Shown here: positions 18,108-26,461 of the stretch, one piece after another
Layout of the letters: each line of letters starts with the position of its first letter
Numbering within the stretch: the stretch's first letter is position 1
DNA from: Oscillospiraceae bacterium
GTDB taxonomy: Bacteria > Bacillota > Clostridia > Oscillospirales > Ruminococcaceae
Direction: 5' to 3'
Assembly (NCBI GenBank): GCA_028692035.1
Contig: JAQUYD010000007.1
Coordinates: forward strand, 50,818 to 98,962
DNA length: 48,145 nt
Translations under genes and position numbers: made by a program
The notes under the pieces: generated by a model
What the model was told of the DNA's origin: nothing
The model's input: only the letters and a program-made list of their open reading frames with translations
Database searches by the model: none

Positions 18108-19511
18108 TCAATTGCTGCTATCGTTTAAAAAACGGTAGGTGGATGCGATCACTGCCGCCGACGGGATAAAGGTCAAGATATCCGCGACGGGCATAGAGTA
18201 CAATACGCCATCCAGCCCAAAGAACAGCGGCAGCAGCAATGCCAGCCCCACGCCAAACACGATTTCCCGGATCATGGACAGCAGTGTTGAAGCAAATGCC
18301 TTGCCCATGGCCTGTAAAAAAATGAACGCCGCCTTGTTCACGCAGGCAAACACTATCATGCACAGGTAGACGCGAAACGCCCGGATTGCAAATTCGGTAT
18401 AATAAATGCTCTCATTAGCGGCGCCGAATACCACAATCAGCTGTGCCGGAAAGCATTCTACAATCGCCAGCGCCACCGCGCCCACCAACATCTCGGACGC
18501 TAGCAGTATTGTAAAAAGCTTTTTAACCCGATCCTTCCGTTCGGCGCCCATATTAAATCCCACAATGGGAATGCAGCCCGCCGCCATACCGACCACGATC
18601 GAAATGACGATCTGGAAAAACTTCATGACAATGCCTACCACCGCCATTGGGATCTGGGCATACTGCTGCTGCCCAAAGACCGGATCCTGCGCGCCGTATA
18701 TCCGGAGCATATTGTTGATCGCCGCCATCGCCGCCACCAAGGAGATTTGGGAAAGGAAGCTGCATACCCCCAGGGACAGCGTGCGGCCAAGGATCCCGCG
18801 CTTGAGGCGAAAACTTTTTGGAACCAGCCTAACCGCCTTTGTGTGGAACAGGTACCAGGCCGCCATCGCCGCCGTCAGCACCTGCCCGGCGACGGTGGCC
18901 ACCGCAGCGCCCATCATGCCCCAGTGGAAACCAAAGATAAAGACCGGGTCCAAAACCAGGTTGACCGCAGCGCCTGCCAGGGTAGACACCATGGCAAATT
19001 TGGGACTGCCGTCGGACCGGATAACCGGGTTCATCGCCTGGCCAAACATATAAAAGGGAATGCCCAACGCGATGTAAAAGAAATACTCCCGCGAATAGGA
19101 AAAGGTCTCTTCGTTGACCGTACCGCCAAACAAAGCTAGGATCTGATCGGAAAAGGCCAGGTAGATGGCGCATAATGCCAGGCCGCTGACTACGGACAGC
19201 ACCACCGCGTTGCCAACGCTGTGATGGGCGTCATCCGTTTTTTTTCGTCCCAGGCTAAGGCTGACAAAGGCGCAGCAGCCGTCGCCAATCATGACGGCAA
19301 TGGCCAGGGCGATGACCGTTAACGGAAAGACCACGGTATTGGCGGCATTTCCATACGATCCCAAATAACTGGCGTTTGCAATAAAGATCTGGTCAACGAT
19401 GTTGTAAAGCGCCGCTACCAACAGCGAAATGATGCACGGCACAGCATATTTTCGCATCAGCGGGCCCATTTTTTCCTGAACCAGATTGGCCGGTTCCATT
19501 TGATTTTCCAT
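18108..19511 (-). CDS. MATE-family efflux protein
   Basis: Multidrug/Na+ or H+ antiporter of the MATE family (DinF/NorM-like), 467 residues with about twelve hydrophobic helices in two related halves. The start region EKMGPLMRKYAVPCIISLLVAALYNIVDQIFI is typical of clostridial MATE proteins, and the second half begins around SFLSQISLVAAM. TAGGAGGG precedes the ATG by 5 bases. A consensus promoter (19586-19614) and a perfect 17-bp hairpin (19531-19567) occupy its leader, suggesting regulated expression. Substrate is unknown. Confidence 0.92.
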   Translation of the reverse strand: MENQMEPANLVQEKMGPLMRKYAVPCIISLLVAALYNIVDQIFIANASYLGSYGNAANTVVFPLTVIALAIAVMIGDGCCAFVSLSLGRKKTDDAHHSVGNAVVLSVVSGLALCAIYLAFSDQILALFGGTVNEETFSYSREYFFYIALGIPFYMFGQAMNPVIRSDGSPKFAMVSTLAGAAVNLVLDPVFIFGFHWGMMGAAVATVAGQVLTAAMAAWYLFHTKAVRLVPKSFRLKRGILGRTLSLGVCSFLSQISLVAAMAAINNMLRIYGAQDPVFGQQQYAQIPMAVVGIVMKFFQIVISIVVGMAAGCIPIVGFNMGAERKDRVKKLFTILLASEMLVGAVALAIVECFPAQLIVVFGAANESIYYTEFAIRAFRVYLCMIVFACVNKAAFIFLQAMGKAFASTLLSMIREIVFGVGLALLLPLFFGLDGVLYSMPVADILTFIPSAAVIASTYRFLNDSSN

Positions 19512-19530
19512 AATTTCCCTCCTACATGCA

Positions 19531-19567
19531 GAAAAGCGTAAACCCAGAATCTGGGTTTACGCTTTTC
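19531..19567 (-). promoter_or_regulatory. perfect palindrome in MATE leader (attenuator or operator)
   Basis: A 17-bp perfect stem (19531-19547 with 19551-19567) with an AAT loop lies between the MATE promoter and its Shine-Dalgarno. In the minus-strand RNA it starts about 12 bases after the predicted start and is followed by UUUUC. It could be an intrinsic attenuator, or at DNA level an operator. Confidence 0.6.
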
Positions 19568-19585
19568 GCTACACGATATGACTAC

Positions 19586-19614
19586 AGTATACCGCCATTT
19601 TCAATAAATTTCAA
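19586..19614 (-). promoter_or_regulatory. promoter of the MATE gene
   Basis: On the minus strand: TTGAAA (19609-19614), a 17-bp spacer and TATACT (19586-19591). Confidence 0.8.
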
Positions 19615-19639
19615 AAGGAAAAATCCCGAATTTCAACTC

Positions 19640-19665
19640 ATTTTTCATCTTTTTTAGTGAAAAAT
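19640..19665 (-). terminator. AT-rich hairpin after the DMT transporter
   Basis: ATTTTTCA (19640-19647) pairs with TGAAAAAT (19658-19665) directly after the stop of the minus-strand transporter gene. It is weak because the stem is mostly A:T, and it may not terminate well. Confidence 0.3.
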
Positions 19666-19668
19666 CGC

Positions 19669-20574
19669 CTATTCCACACCCAATATCGCAATGCCGATCA
19701 TGACCAGTACGATCATGGCATACTGGCCACGGCTGAGTTTTTCTTTTAAAAAGATCCGCGACCAGAGCACCGAAAAAATGCTGTAGGAGGCGATCATCGG
19801 CGCTGCTACAATGGCATTGGTGGAAATGGCGTATACATAAACGAATTGACCGGCCGTTTCCAGCAGCGCCGCCCCGGTCAAAGGCCCGGTGCCAGTAGAA
19901 ACCAGCTTCTGCTTACGCACCAATACCAGATAAACCATGGCAAAAACCGCCACAAGCAAAAAGGTCATTTCATAGGCCATATTGGCCTGATTCTCCGTAA
20001 AGATGGGATTGTCCTCATTGAGGTAAAACGCATCGCCAAAGGTCCCCAATCCGTCTACAATGCAGTAAAGGATGGGGAATAAAATGGCGATGGCGCTGGC
20101 CGAATACTTTTTATCCACCGCTTCGCCTGCTTCTGCCCGCTCCCGGTCGGCCTTCTTCTTCTCAATGACCGACAGGCCCAGAATCCCAAAACAGATGGCA
20201 ATAACCGCTCCAAACTGCAGGCCGCTCATCCGTTGGCCCAGCACCAAAAAGCACAGAAGTGCCGTTACCGCACCGGAGGAATTGCTGATCGGCGAACAGA
20301 CCGAAAGGTCAATATACCGCAAGCCCACATACCCCAAGGTCATGGATAGAATATACATGGAGGACACCGGCAGATAGCGGATCATATTGATCGGTGAAAA
20401 AGGCTCGCCGCAAATGATCCCATAATAGATGATTGCATGCAGGCCCATGACCAGGCCCACCATCATGACTGTTCTCCAATGGCTGTATGGGTCTCCAGGG
20501 TCGGCGCCCTTTTTATAAAAAAGATCGGCGCCGCTCCACGCCAGGACGGTCAGACTTGCAAACAGAAACCACAT
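19669..20574 (-). CDS. DMT-superfamily (EamA-like) transporter
   Basis: A 301-residue membrane protein with about ten hydrophobic helices in two halves separated by a charged loop (EKKKADRERAEAGEAVDKK, about residues 140-160). This is the EamA/drug-metabolite transporter layout. Features include PISNSSGAVTALLCFLVLGQRMSG and a closing IFLKEKLSRGQYAMIVLVMIGI, as in the family. I chose the ATG at 20574 because AGAGGTG lies 6 bases before it; a GTG at 20583 is part of that Shine-Dalgarno. Substrate is unknown; small metabolites are usual. Confidence 0.82.
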   Translation of the reverse strand: MWFLFASLTVLAWSGADLFYKKGADPGDPYSHWRTVMMVGLVMGLHAIIYYGIICGEPFSPINMIRYLPVSSMYILSMTLGYVGLRYIDLSVCSPISNSSGAVTALLCFLVLGQRMSGLQFGAVIAICFGILGLSVIEKKKADRERAEAGEAVDKKYSASAIAILFPILYCIVDGLGTFGDAFYLNEDNPIFTENQANMAYEMTFLLVAVFAMVYLVLVRKQKLVSTGTGPLTGAALLETAGQFVYVYAISTNAIVAAPMIASYSIFSVLWSRIFLKEKLSRGQYAMIVLVMIGIAILGVE

Positions 20575-20705
20575 ATCAGTCACCTCTCATGAAAATGTTC
20601 GCGCTGGACGTTGCCGCGCACAAGTATTTATTATAAAAGGGCGCTGCCTGTTTGTAAACAAAAAAACGCAAAATCCCACCAGATTTCCCCTTTTTTCTCC
20701 CCAAA

Positions 20706-20736
20706 GCAAAAAAGGGCCGCATCGGGACAGCCCCTT
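20706..20736 (-). terminator. terminator of the PPi-type phosphofructokinase gene
   Basis: In the minus-strand transcript AAGGGGC pairs with GGCCCTT around a short loop and a run of six U follows. It lies about 36 bases beyond the stop codon. Confidence 0.6.
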
Positions 20737-20771
20737 CGACAAATTATATGTAAACAGCAATCCTTTTTTTA

Positions 20772-22007
20772 TTACTCCACGATGGACTTATCCAATACAA
20801 AATGTAATGGCATCCCATTTTGGGTGGGATAGGGGACTTCCCCCTCGATGAGCGGGAGCAAATACTCAAACATCTCGTCGGTAACGTCGTTGCACTGTTT
20901 GTTGATCCAGGTCCTGGGCACCAGCTGCTCCCGGTTGGCGATCTCCGATACGGGCTTGCTGCCGATCCGCACCATGTACGGCCGGTTGGACACCCGCTCA
21001 AACACCATCATCACGCCGGTTTGGCCCTGCAGCGCATACCGGACGGCATAGCTGCCGATTTTCCGCGCCTCCCGCACATCTGTAGCGGACATGAGGTGGG
21101 ACGAACAGCGCTGCAGCACGTTTAACTCAATGGAGCGGACCTTGCAGCCGATCTTTTCCCGCACCAGCGATTCCAGATATTTGCCCACGCCGGACAGGTA
21201 TCTATGGCCAAATGCATCCACCACGCCGCTCTGGAAATTTTCCGCGGCAAAGGTGCCGTCTGCTAACCGCACCCCTTCGGACACCGCTACAATACAATTG
21301 CGGGTCAGGGACTGAACCTCTTTTACGTCCTGGACAAACTGCTCCGGATCAAATACCACCTCAGGCAGATAGATCAGATGCGGCGCCCGGGCGCCCACTG
21401 TGCGGGGCAATGCGGCGGAGGCGGCCAGCCAGCCGGCGTGACGGCCCATAATTTCCACAATGGTCACCGAATCGGTATCATACACATAACAATCCCGGAT
21501 GATCTCCAGCATGGCGGTGGCGATAAACTTTGCAGACGAGCCAAATCCGGGGGAATGGTCGGTGCCGGGCAGGTCGTTATCAATGGTTTTGGGGATGCCG
21601 ATGACCTTTACGCCCTGGCCGGTTCGGTCAAAATGGCGGGCCAGCTTGTCCACCGTATCCATCGAGTCATTGCCACCGATATAGAAAAAATATCCGATTT
21701 CATAATGGCGGAATATCTGATCTATTTTTTCATACAAGGCTGGTTCCGCATCCTCCTCCGGCAGGCGAAAACGGCAGGATCCCAGCGCCATAGCGGGGGT
21801 ACACTCCAAAATCGTAAAATCCTCCTGCCGAGAAAATTGGGCGTTCAAGTCCACGATGGTCCCGGCCAGCACCCCCTGGATGCCGTTGAGCGCACCGTAC
21901 ACCTGGCCAATTTCCTTGCTGCGGATCGCCTCCTGGATCGCGCCGGATAGCGACGCGTTGATGGCTGCAGTGGGGCCGCCAGACTGCGCAATCAGCATAT
22001 TGCTCAT
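20772..22007 (-). CDS. pfp: 6-phosphofructokinase, PPi-dependent type
   Basis: Phosphorylates fructose 6-phosphate; 411 residues. Two diagnostic positions point to PPi rather than ATP: GGNDS (111-115) has Asp where ATP enzymes have the second Gly of GGDGS, and PKTIDND (139-145) has Lys where ATP enzymes have Gly. Both match the Asp/Lys pair known from PPi-dependent phosphofructokinases. MGRHAGWLAA and NVLQR substrate motifs are also present. AGGAGG lies 9 bases before the ATG and a promoter at 22059-22087. A reversible, PPi-using enzyme fits the PPDK encoded about 6 kb away. Confidence 0.88.
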   Translation of the reverse strand: MSNMLIAQSGGPTAAINASLSGAIQEAIRSKEIGQVYGALNGIQGVLAGTIVDLNAQFSRQEDFTILECTPAMALGSCRFRLPEEDAEPALYEKIDQIFRHYEIGYFFYIGGNDSMDTVDKLARHFDRTGQGVKVIGIPKTIDNDLPGTDHSPGFGSSAKFIATAMLEIIRDCYVYDTDSVTIVEIMGRHAGWLAASAALPRTVGARAPHLIYLPEVVFDPEQFVQDVKEVQSLTRNCIVAVSEGVRLADGTFAAENFQSGVVDAFGHRYLSGVGKYLESLVREKIGCKVRSIELNVLQRCSSHLMSATDVREARKIGSYAVRYALQGQTGVMMVFERVSNRPYMVRIGSKPVSEIANREQLVPRTWINKQCNDVTDEMFEYLLPLIEGEVPYPTQNGMPLHFVLDKSIVE

Positions 22008-22058
22008 ATCGAAAATCCTCCTGATTTTGGCAGAATTCTACAAATGATTCTATGGTTG

Positions 22059-22087
22059 AGTATACCATATCCCCGGTCCGAAAACAA
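22059..22087 (-). promoter_or_regulatory. promoter of the phosphofructokinase gene
   Basis: On the minus strand: TTGTTT (22082-22087), a 17-bp spacer and TATACT (22059-22064), about 50 bases before the start. Confidence 0.7.
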
Positions 22088-22102
22088 TTAAGCCGTGGAA
22101 TT

Positions 22103-22897
22103 TTATTCGGCAAAAAGCGGCTGGGGCGCCTTCGGCAGCGTTTTCCAGGTTTCGATGTCGTGGGAGAAGATCACCTGCGCGCCAAACTCTTTTTGCAGCT
22201 TGCGGACCCGCTCCATGCTTTGCAGTAAAAGGGCTTTGTCGTACGGGCTGCGGGGCGAAAGCGGCGGCGGCCCGTAATTGGCGGCGGTATAAACCGCGTC
22301 GGAGGGGAATAAAATCGTTTTTCCCCCGCCAGAAATCATCATCCCCAAAAGGCCAGGGGTATGCCCCGGCAGCCAAAGCAGGCGCACGCCGGGGAACAGC
22401 TGGGTATCCCGGCCAATCTGGACTACCTTGGCAGGCAGCTCTTCCAGATCCTGCCGGATATAGCCGCCCCTGCGCGTCGGCTCCTCCTCGCAGACAGAGC
22501 GGCAGGCCATTGGGTAATCCGCCGCCGGGACAATCAGCCGCGCATGGGGAAAAAGCCTCCCGTTCCCGGCATGATCCAGGTGCAGATGGGAAAGCACCAC
22601 CGTATCCACCTGATCGGGAGAAACGCCACATAGCGACAATTGCCGTTCCAGCGCCTGGCCGGCAGATCGGGTTAGAGGGAACGCCTGCTGCATATTGTCT
22701 GGCCATCCGCCCTCCATCGCGTCTGGCCGGCAGCCCGTATCAAACAGCAAAACGCCCTCCCGGTGCCGGATCAGTACCGCCATCACTGGCAGGTCCATGC
22801 GGGACAAATCCTCTTCGTGGCCGCGGCAGACAATGCTTTCCCGTTTGGCATGCAGACTTCCCAGATCCAACAAATAGACTTCCAGCTTATGCTTCAT
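22103..22897 (-). CDS. MBL-fold metallohydrolase (lactonase-like)
   Basis: A 264-residue metallo-beta-lactamase-fold hydrolase. The zinc motif SHLHLDHAGN lies at about residue 100, with further ligands in LPGHTPG and FPSDAV and the C-terminal FSHD. The arrangement (LLDLG start, LLFDTGC, VDTVVLSHLHLDHAG) resembles the N-acyl homoserine lactonase (AiiA-like) branch, but the substrate cannot be told. The ATG at 22897 has GGGGG upstream and overlaps the end of the yfbR-like gene by 11 bases. An alternative ATG at 22930 has no ribosome binding site. It is probably co-transcribed with that nucleotidase gene. Confidence 0.8.
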   Translation of the reverse strand: MKHKLEVYLLDLGSLHAKRESIVCRGHEEDLSRMDLPVMAVLIRHREGVLLFDTGCRPDAMEGGWPDNMQQAFPLTRSAGQALERQLSLCGVSPDQVDTVVLSHLHLDHAGNGRLFPHARLIVPAADYPMACRSVCEEEPTRRGGYIRQDLEELPAKVVQIGRDTQLFPGVRLLWLPGHTPGLLGMMISGGGKTILFPSDAVYTAANYGPPPLSPRSPYDKALLLQSMERVRKLQKEFGAQVIFSHDIETWKTLPKAPQPLFAE

Positions 22898-23501
22898 CCG
22901 CTTTTCCCCCGTTCCTTGGTTCCAATTCATCCAGCGTCAGGAAGAAGGCGGGTAAAAACTCCGCCTGGAAAATCGCGACTTCCTCAAGCCCCATGCCCTG
23001 CAGCGCCGCCAGGGTGGCCGCTTTGGCCTGTACAAATTCCCGGTTTCCCCCTTTTTCCTCCTCAACACACTTAATCAGGGCGGCCAGCCGGTCGGCGGCT
23101 TTGACCAGCCTGTGGGAGGCAGCGTCCAATCCGCCGCCGGACAAATAGGGGGCGATCTCTTCCCGCAGGTCTGCCGGCAGCAGGGCAGCCAGCCGGTCAC
23201 AGGCCGCTCGTTCCACCTCTTTGTAAGAACCCTGCAGCGATGGATTGTCGTATTTTACCGGCGTTGGCAAATCCCCAGTTAGGATTTCGGAACAGTCGTG
23301 GTACAGCGCGTGCAGCACAACGCCCTCCAACGGATACTGCCGCCCCAGCCGCTTGTTGCCGATCACCGCCAAGACGTGGGCCAGCATAGCCGTCTCCAAA
23401 CTGTGCTCGCTTAAATTCTCCCATCGGGTATTGCGCATCAGCCCCCATCGGTTGATGTATTTCATGCGGAACAGCATGGCGTAAAAAGAACTGTGTTCCA
23501 A
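22887..23501 (-). CDS. yfbR: YfbR-like 5'-deoxynucleotidase (HD domain)
   Basis: Dephosphorylates deoxyribonucleoside 5'-monophosphates; 204 residues, close to E. coli YfbR in length and sequence. The family blocks are clear: INRWGLMRNTRWENLSEHSL with the first metal His, ALYHDCSEILTGDLPTPVKY with the HD pair, and LVKAADRLAALIKC with the last Asp. The start is TTG at 23501, with AAGGAGGAG upstream. It is the first gene of a two-gene unit with the MBL-fold hydrolase. Confidence 0.92.
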   Translation of the reverse strand: MEHSSFYAMLFRMKYINRWGLMRNTRWENLSEHSLETAMLAHVLAVIGNKRLGRQYPLEGVVLHALYHDCSEILTGDLPTPVKYDNPSLQGSYKEVERAACDRLAALLPADLREEIAPYLSGGGLDAASHRLVKAADRLAALIKCVEEEKGGNREFVQAKAATLAALQGMGLEEVAIFQAEFLPAFFLTLDELEPRNGGKADEA

Positions 23502-23590
23502 CTGTACTCCTCCTTGTTCCTATAAATTTGCAGGAAAATTCTGCATAAATCCGGACAAATTTTAGCACTATAAGAATGAATTGTGATATA

Positions 23591-23860
23591 ATAACCGCAA
23601 AGCGGTCATTCTGTCCTTATCCCTATGGCCTGCCTTCGGCAATGGCCAATTCTGCCTGTGCGTGTTTCACCCGCGCGGCCGAATAACCGCAAAGCGGTCA
23701 TTCTGTCCTTATCCCCATGGCCTGCCTTCGGCAATGGCCAATTCTGCCTGTGCGTGTTTCACCCGCGCGGCCGAATAACCGCAAAGCGGTCATTCTGTCC
23801 TTTATCCCTATGGCCTGCCTTCGGCAATGGCCAATTCTGCCTGTGCGTGTTTCACCCGCG
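23591..23860. repeat. three tandem 92-bp non-coding repeats
   Basis: Copies start at 23591, 23683 and 23775, spaced 92 bp. Copies 1 and 2 differ by one base, copy 3 has one inserted T and loses its last few bases. Each copy contains two stem-loops: ACCGC-AAA-GCGGT, and TGGCC with TGCC-TTC-GGCA nested inside and closed by GGCCA. There are no unique spacers, so it is not a CRISPR array. Confidence 0.92.
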
Positions 23861-23880
23861 TGATATATTTTAGAGGACAA

Positions 23881-24017
23881 ACCGGTTATCCTATCAAGGC
23901 GGCAACCGGGCGGCTCTTTGGGAAGGCTGCCCCTGCGCTTTTGGCCGGACACACCGTTCCCACTGTTATGGTAGCCCAAACCGAAGGGGATTGCAATAGC
24001 TCGCCTTTCCCTTTCGG
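23881..24017 (+). other. structured leader upstream of the yfhO-like gene
   Basis: Between the repeats and the ATG at 24042 are several potential stems: ACCGGTT with AACCGG (from 23881), GGGCGGC with GCTGCCC (around 23907-23932), and CCGAAGGG with CCCTTTCGG (around 23980-24017). No riboswitch consensus is recognised. Confidence 0.35.
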
Positions 24018-24041
24018 AAAAACATCGATGGAGTTGAGCCT

Positions 24042-26459
24042 ATGACCACACAGAAAAGCCTGCACTGGAAAGCCTTTTTACTGGCGCTGGGGATTTCTAC
24101 CGCCGTTTTTCTGCCGTTTGTGATCTACAACGGCGGCTATTTTATCTTTATCGGGGATTTTAACGCCCAGCAGATCCCCTTTTACAAGTTGGTCCACCAG
24201 GCGGTGCGGGAGGGGAACTTCGGTTGGAGCTGGACCACCGACCTGGGCGCTAATTTTGTCGCGTCTTACAGCTTTTACAATCTGAGCAGCCCGTTTTTCT
24301 GGCTGACGATCCCCTTTCCCACCGATTGGGTGCCCTTTTTGATGGCCCCCCTGCTGATTTTAAAAAATGCCTGCGCGGCTCTGACCTCTTATTTTTATCT
24401 GGCGCGCTTTGTCCGGCGGAAAGAATTCGCTGTATTGGGCTCGCTACTGTACGCTTTTTCCGGTTTTATGTTTTACAACACCTTCTTCAACCATTTCCAT
24501 GAGGTGGTGGTATTTTTTCCGCTGCTCCTCATCGGTATGGAAGCGCTGGTGCATGATAACCGGCGGGGCTTTTTTGCCGTGGCGGTGGCGCTCAACGCGG
24601 TGGTCAACTACTGGTTCTTTATTGGCAGCGCCGTGTTTTGCGTATTGTACTTCGCTTTCCGCTGCACCGACCGTAGCTGGGGCGCAAGCTTTAAAAAATT
24701 CTGTTGGGTGGCCTTTGAGTCGATCCTTGGCATGGGCCTTTCCCTATTTGTCTTTCTGCCAGCAGTGCTGGGAATCCTTGGGAATCCCCGCACCACTGCG
24801 GATAATCTGCTGTCCGGCTGGAATTTCTGGCTGTATTGGCACGAAGAACGGCTGCCCGCCATTGTCGGCAGTTTCCTGTTCCCGCCCCATGTGCCCTCCC
24901 GGCCGGTGATGTTTCCAAACCACGGAGCCAAATGGTCCAGCTTAACTGCCTGGCTGCCGCTGTTCGGCGCCTCCGGAATGATGGCCTGGCTGCTGGCCCC
25001 CCAGCGTTCGTGGCTGAAAAAACTCATCGCCGCATGTCTGCTCATCGCGGTAATCCCAGGTCTCAACAGCATTTTCATCCTGCTCAACAATTCCTATTAT
25101 ACCCGCTGGTTTTACGCCTTGATCCTGTTGATGTGCCTGGCTACAGTGCTTGCTATGGAGCGGCGGGGCGTTGACTTTCTGCGGGGGATCAAATGGACGG
25201 CAGGTATTACCATCGGCATGGTGCTGGCAGTGGGGCTTACGCCCATCAAGGAAGAAGGCGAGTGGAAAATCGGCCTTGCTTCCGACATGCCCACCTTTTG
25301 GATGTATGCCGCCTTTTCGATCGTCTGCCTGTTGGCGGCCTATCTGTTGGTCCACCGCTTCCAGAACACAAAGCAAATGCCGCGGGTGGCCATCGCGGGG
25401 GTTTGCATTGTCAGTATGCTGTTCGGCTGGATCTATTTCATCGACGGAAAAAACGCCCGCAGCTCCGACGAATGGCTGATTGAAAATGGCATTGAAGGCC
25501 GCGATACCGTCCAGTTCCCGGAGGACGAAAATTTTGTCCGCACCGATTTTTACGGAACCATCGAAAACCTTGGCATGTACTGGGACCGGCCCACCATCCA
25601 GGCTTTCCACTCCATTGTGCCGGTATCGCTGATGGAATTTTACCCCGAGGTCGGCGTAACCCGGGACGTATCCTCTAAGCCGGACACCAAGCTGTACGCC
25701 TTGCGCAGCCTGCTGTCGGTGCGCTGGTTGGTCATTGAGGAACAAAACGAGGAACAAACCCCCATGCCGGGTTACTCTTATGTCCGCACCGATGGCAACT
25801 TTAATCTGTATGAAAATGACAACTTCGTCCCCATGGGATTTGCCTTCGACCACTACATTACCCGCGAAACCTTTGATAACACCGCCAAGGATTACCGCTG
25901 CCGCCTTTTGATGAAGGGGATTTTGCTGGATGACGCCACGATCGCCCGGCACAGCGATATTCTCACGGCGCTTTCCGCCCGGGAGGCGGACACCTTAAGC
26001 GAGGATGCCTATGTCGCCGATTGCGCCGACCGGCGGCGGGAAGCTTCTTACTCTTTCACCACCGATAACCAGGGCTTTACCTCTAAGATTGTGCTGTCAA
26101 AGGAAAATCTGGTATTTTTCAGCGTTCCTTACGACGATGGCTGGAGCGCCACCGTCAACGGCGAACCCGCCCAGATTGAACAGGTGGACATCGGCTTTAT
26201 GGCGGTTCGCGCCCCGGCGGGGGACAGCACCATCCGCTTTACCTACCGCACTCCGGGTCTGACGGCGGGCCTTTTGATCAGCGGCGCGTCGCTGCTGATC
26301 CTGGCGGGCTATTTGCTCCTTTCCCACAGGTTGCGCCGGCCAACACCGGCCGCCATCTCCTATACGGTGCTGCAAACCGGCGAAGAAGAGCATCAGCTCT
26401 CCTTTGATGAGCTACTTAAAAAAGAAGGGCCCGACGGCCCGACACAGGAGGAAGAATAA
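24042..26459 (+). CDS. yfhO: YfhO-family membrane glycosyltransferase (GT-C type)
   Basis: An 805-residue polytopic membrane protein. About twelve hydrophobic helices fill residues 10-470, with an acidic loop after the first helix (FIGDFNAQQIPFYK) typical of GT-C enzymes that use lipid-phosphate sugars. A long extracellular region follows (about 480-740) containing VPYDDGWSATVNGEPA, the YfhO signature, then a last helix and a charged tail. In Bacillus, YfhO works with CsbB to glycosylate lipoteichoic acid. Here the CsbB-like gene follows after 2 bp, so the same role on a wall or membrane polymer is inferred. The acceptor is unknown. GGAG lies upstream of the ATG. Confidence 0.82.
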   Translation: MTTQKSLHWKAFLLALGISTAVFLPFVIYNGGYFIFIGDFNAQQIPFYKLVHQAVREGNFGWSWTTDLGANFVASYSFYNLSSPFFWLTIPFPTDWVPFLMAPLLILKNACAALTSYFYLARFVRRKEFAVLGSLLYAFSGFMFYNTFFNHFHEVVVFFPLLLIGMEALVHDNRRGFFAVAVALNAVVNYWFFIGSAVFCVLYFAFRCTDRSWGASFKKFCWVAFESILGMGLSLFVFLPAVLGILGNPRTTADNLLSGWNFWLYWHEERLPAIVGSFLFPPHVPSRPVMFPNHGAKWSSLTAWLPLFGASGMMAWLLAPQRSWLKKLIAACLLIAVIPGLNSIFILLNNSYYTRWFYALILLMCLATVLAMERRGVDFLRGIKWTAGITIGMVLAVGLTPIKEEGEWKIGLASDMPTFWMYAAFSIVCLLAAYLLVHRFQNTKQMPRVAIAGVCIVSMLFGWIYFIDGKNARSSDEWLIENGIEGRDTVQFPEDENFVRTDFYGTIENLGMYWDRPTIQAFHSIVPVSLMEFYPEVGVTRDVSSKPDTKLYALRSLLSVRWLVIEEQNEEQTPMPGYSYVRTDGNFNLYENDNFVPMGFAFDHYITRETFDNTAKDYRCRLLMKGILLDDATIARHSDILTALSAREADTLSEDAYVADCADRRREASYSFTTDNQGFTSKIVLSKENLVFFSVPYDDGWSATVNGEPAQIEQVDIGFMAVRAPAGDSTIRFTYRTPGLTAGLLISGASLLILAGYLLLSHRLRRPTPAAISYTVLQTGEEEHQLSFDELLKKEGPDGPTQEEE

Positions 26460-26461
26460 CC

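Larger units (their letters stand above)
23502..24041. other. 540-bp non-coding region before the yfhO-like gene
   Basis: No credible gene lies here. It holds the leader of the divergent yfbR-like gene, a TATAAT-like -10 (23587-23592, no good -35), three tandem 92-bp repeats (23591-23860) and a further 180 bases with several possible stems, listed separately. Confidence 0.8.

Noticed and set aside
23591-23860. Possible CRISPR array
   Set aside because: The three units are contiguous and nearly identical over their full length, with no unique spacers and no cas genes.
23625-23873. Small plus-strand frame across the 92-bp repeats
   Set aside because: The repeat length is not a multiple of three, so the frame changes between copies. 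There is no ribosome binding site and the product is just translated repeat.
24942-25952. 336-codon frame antisense to the yfhO-like gene
   Set aside because: It is a shadow of the real gene, without family features or start signals.
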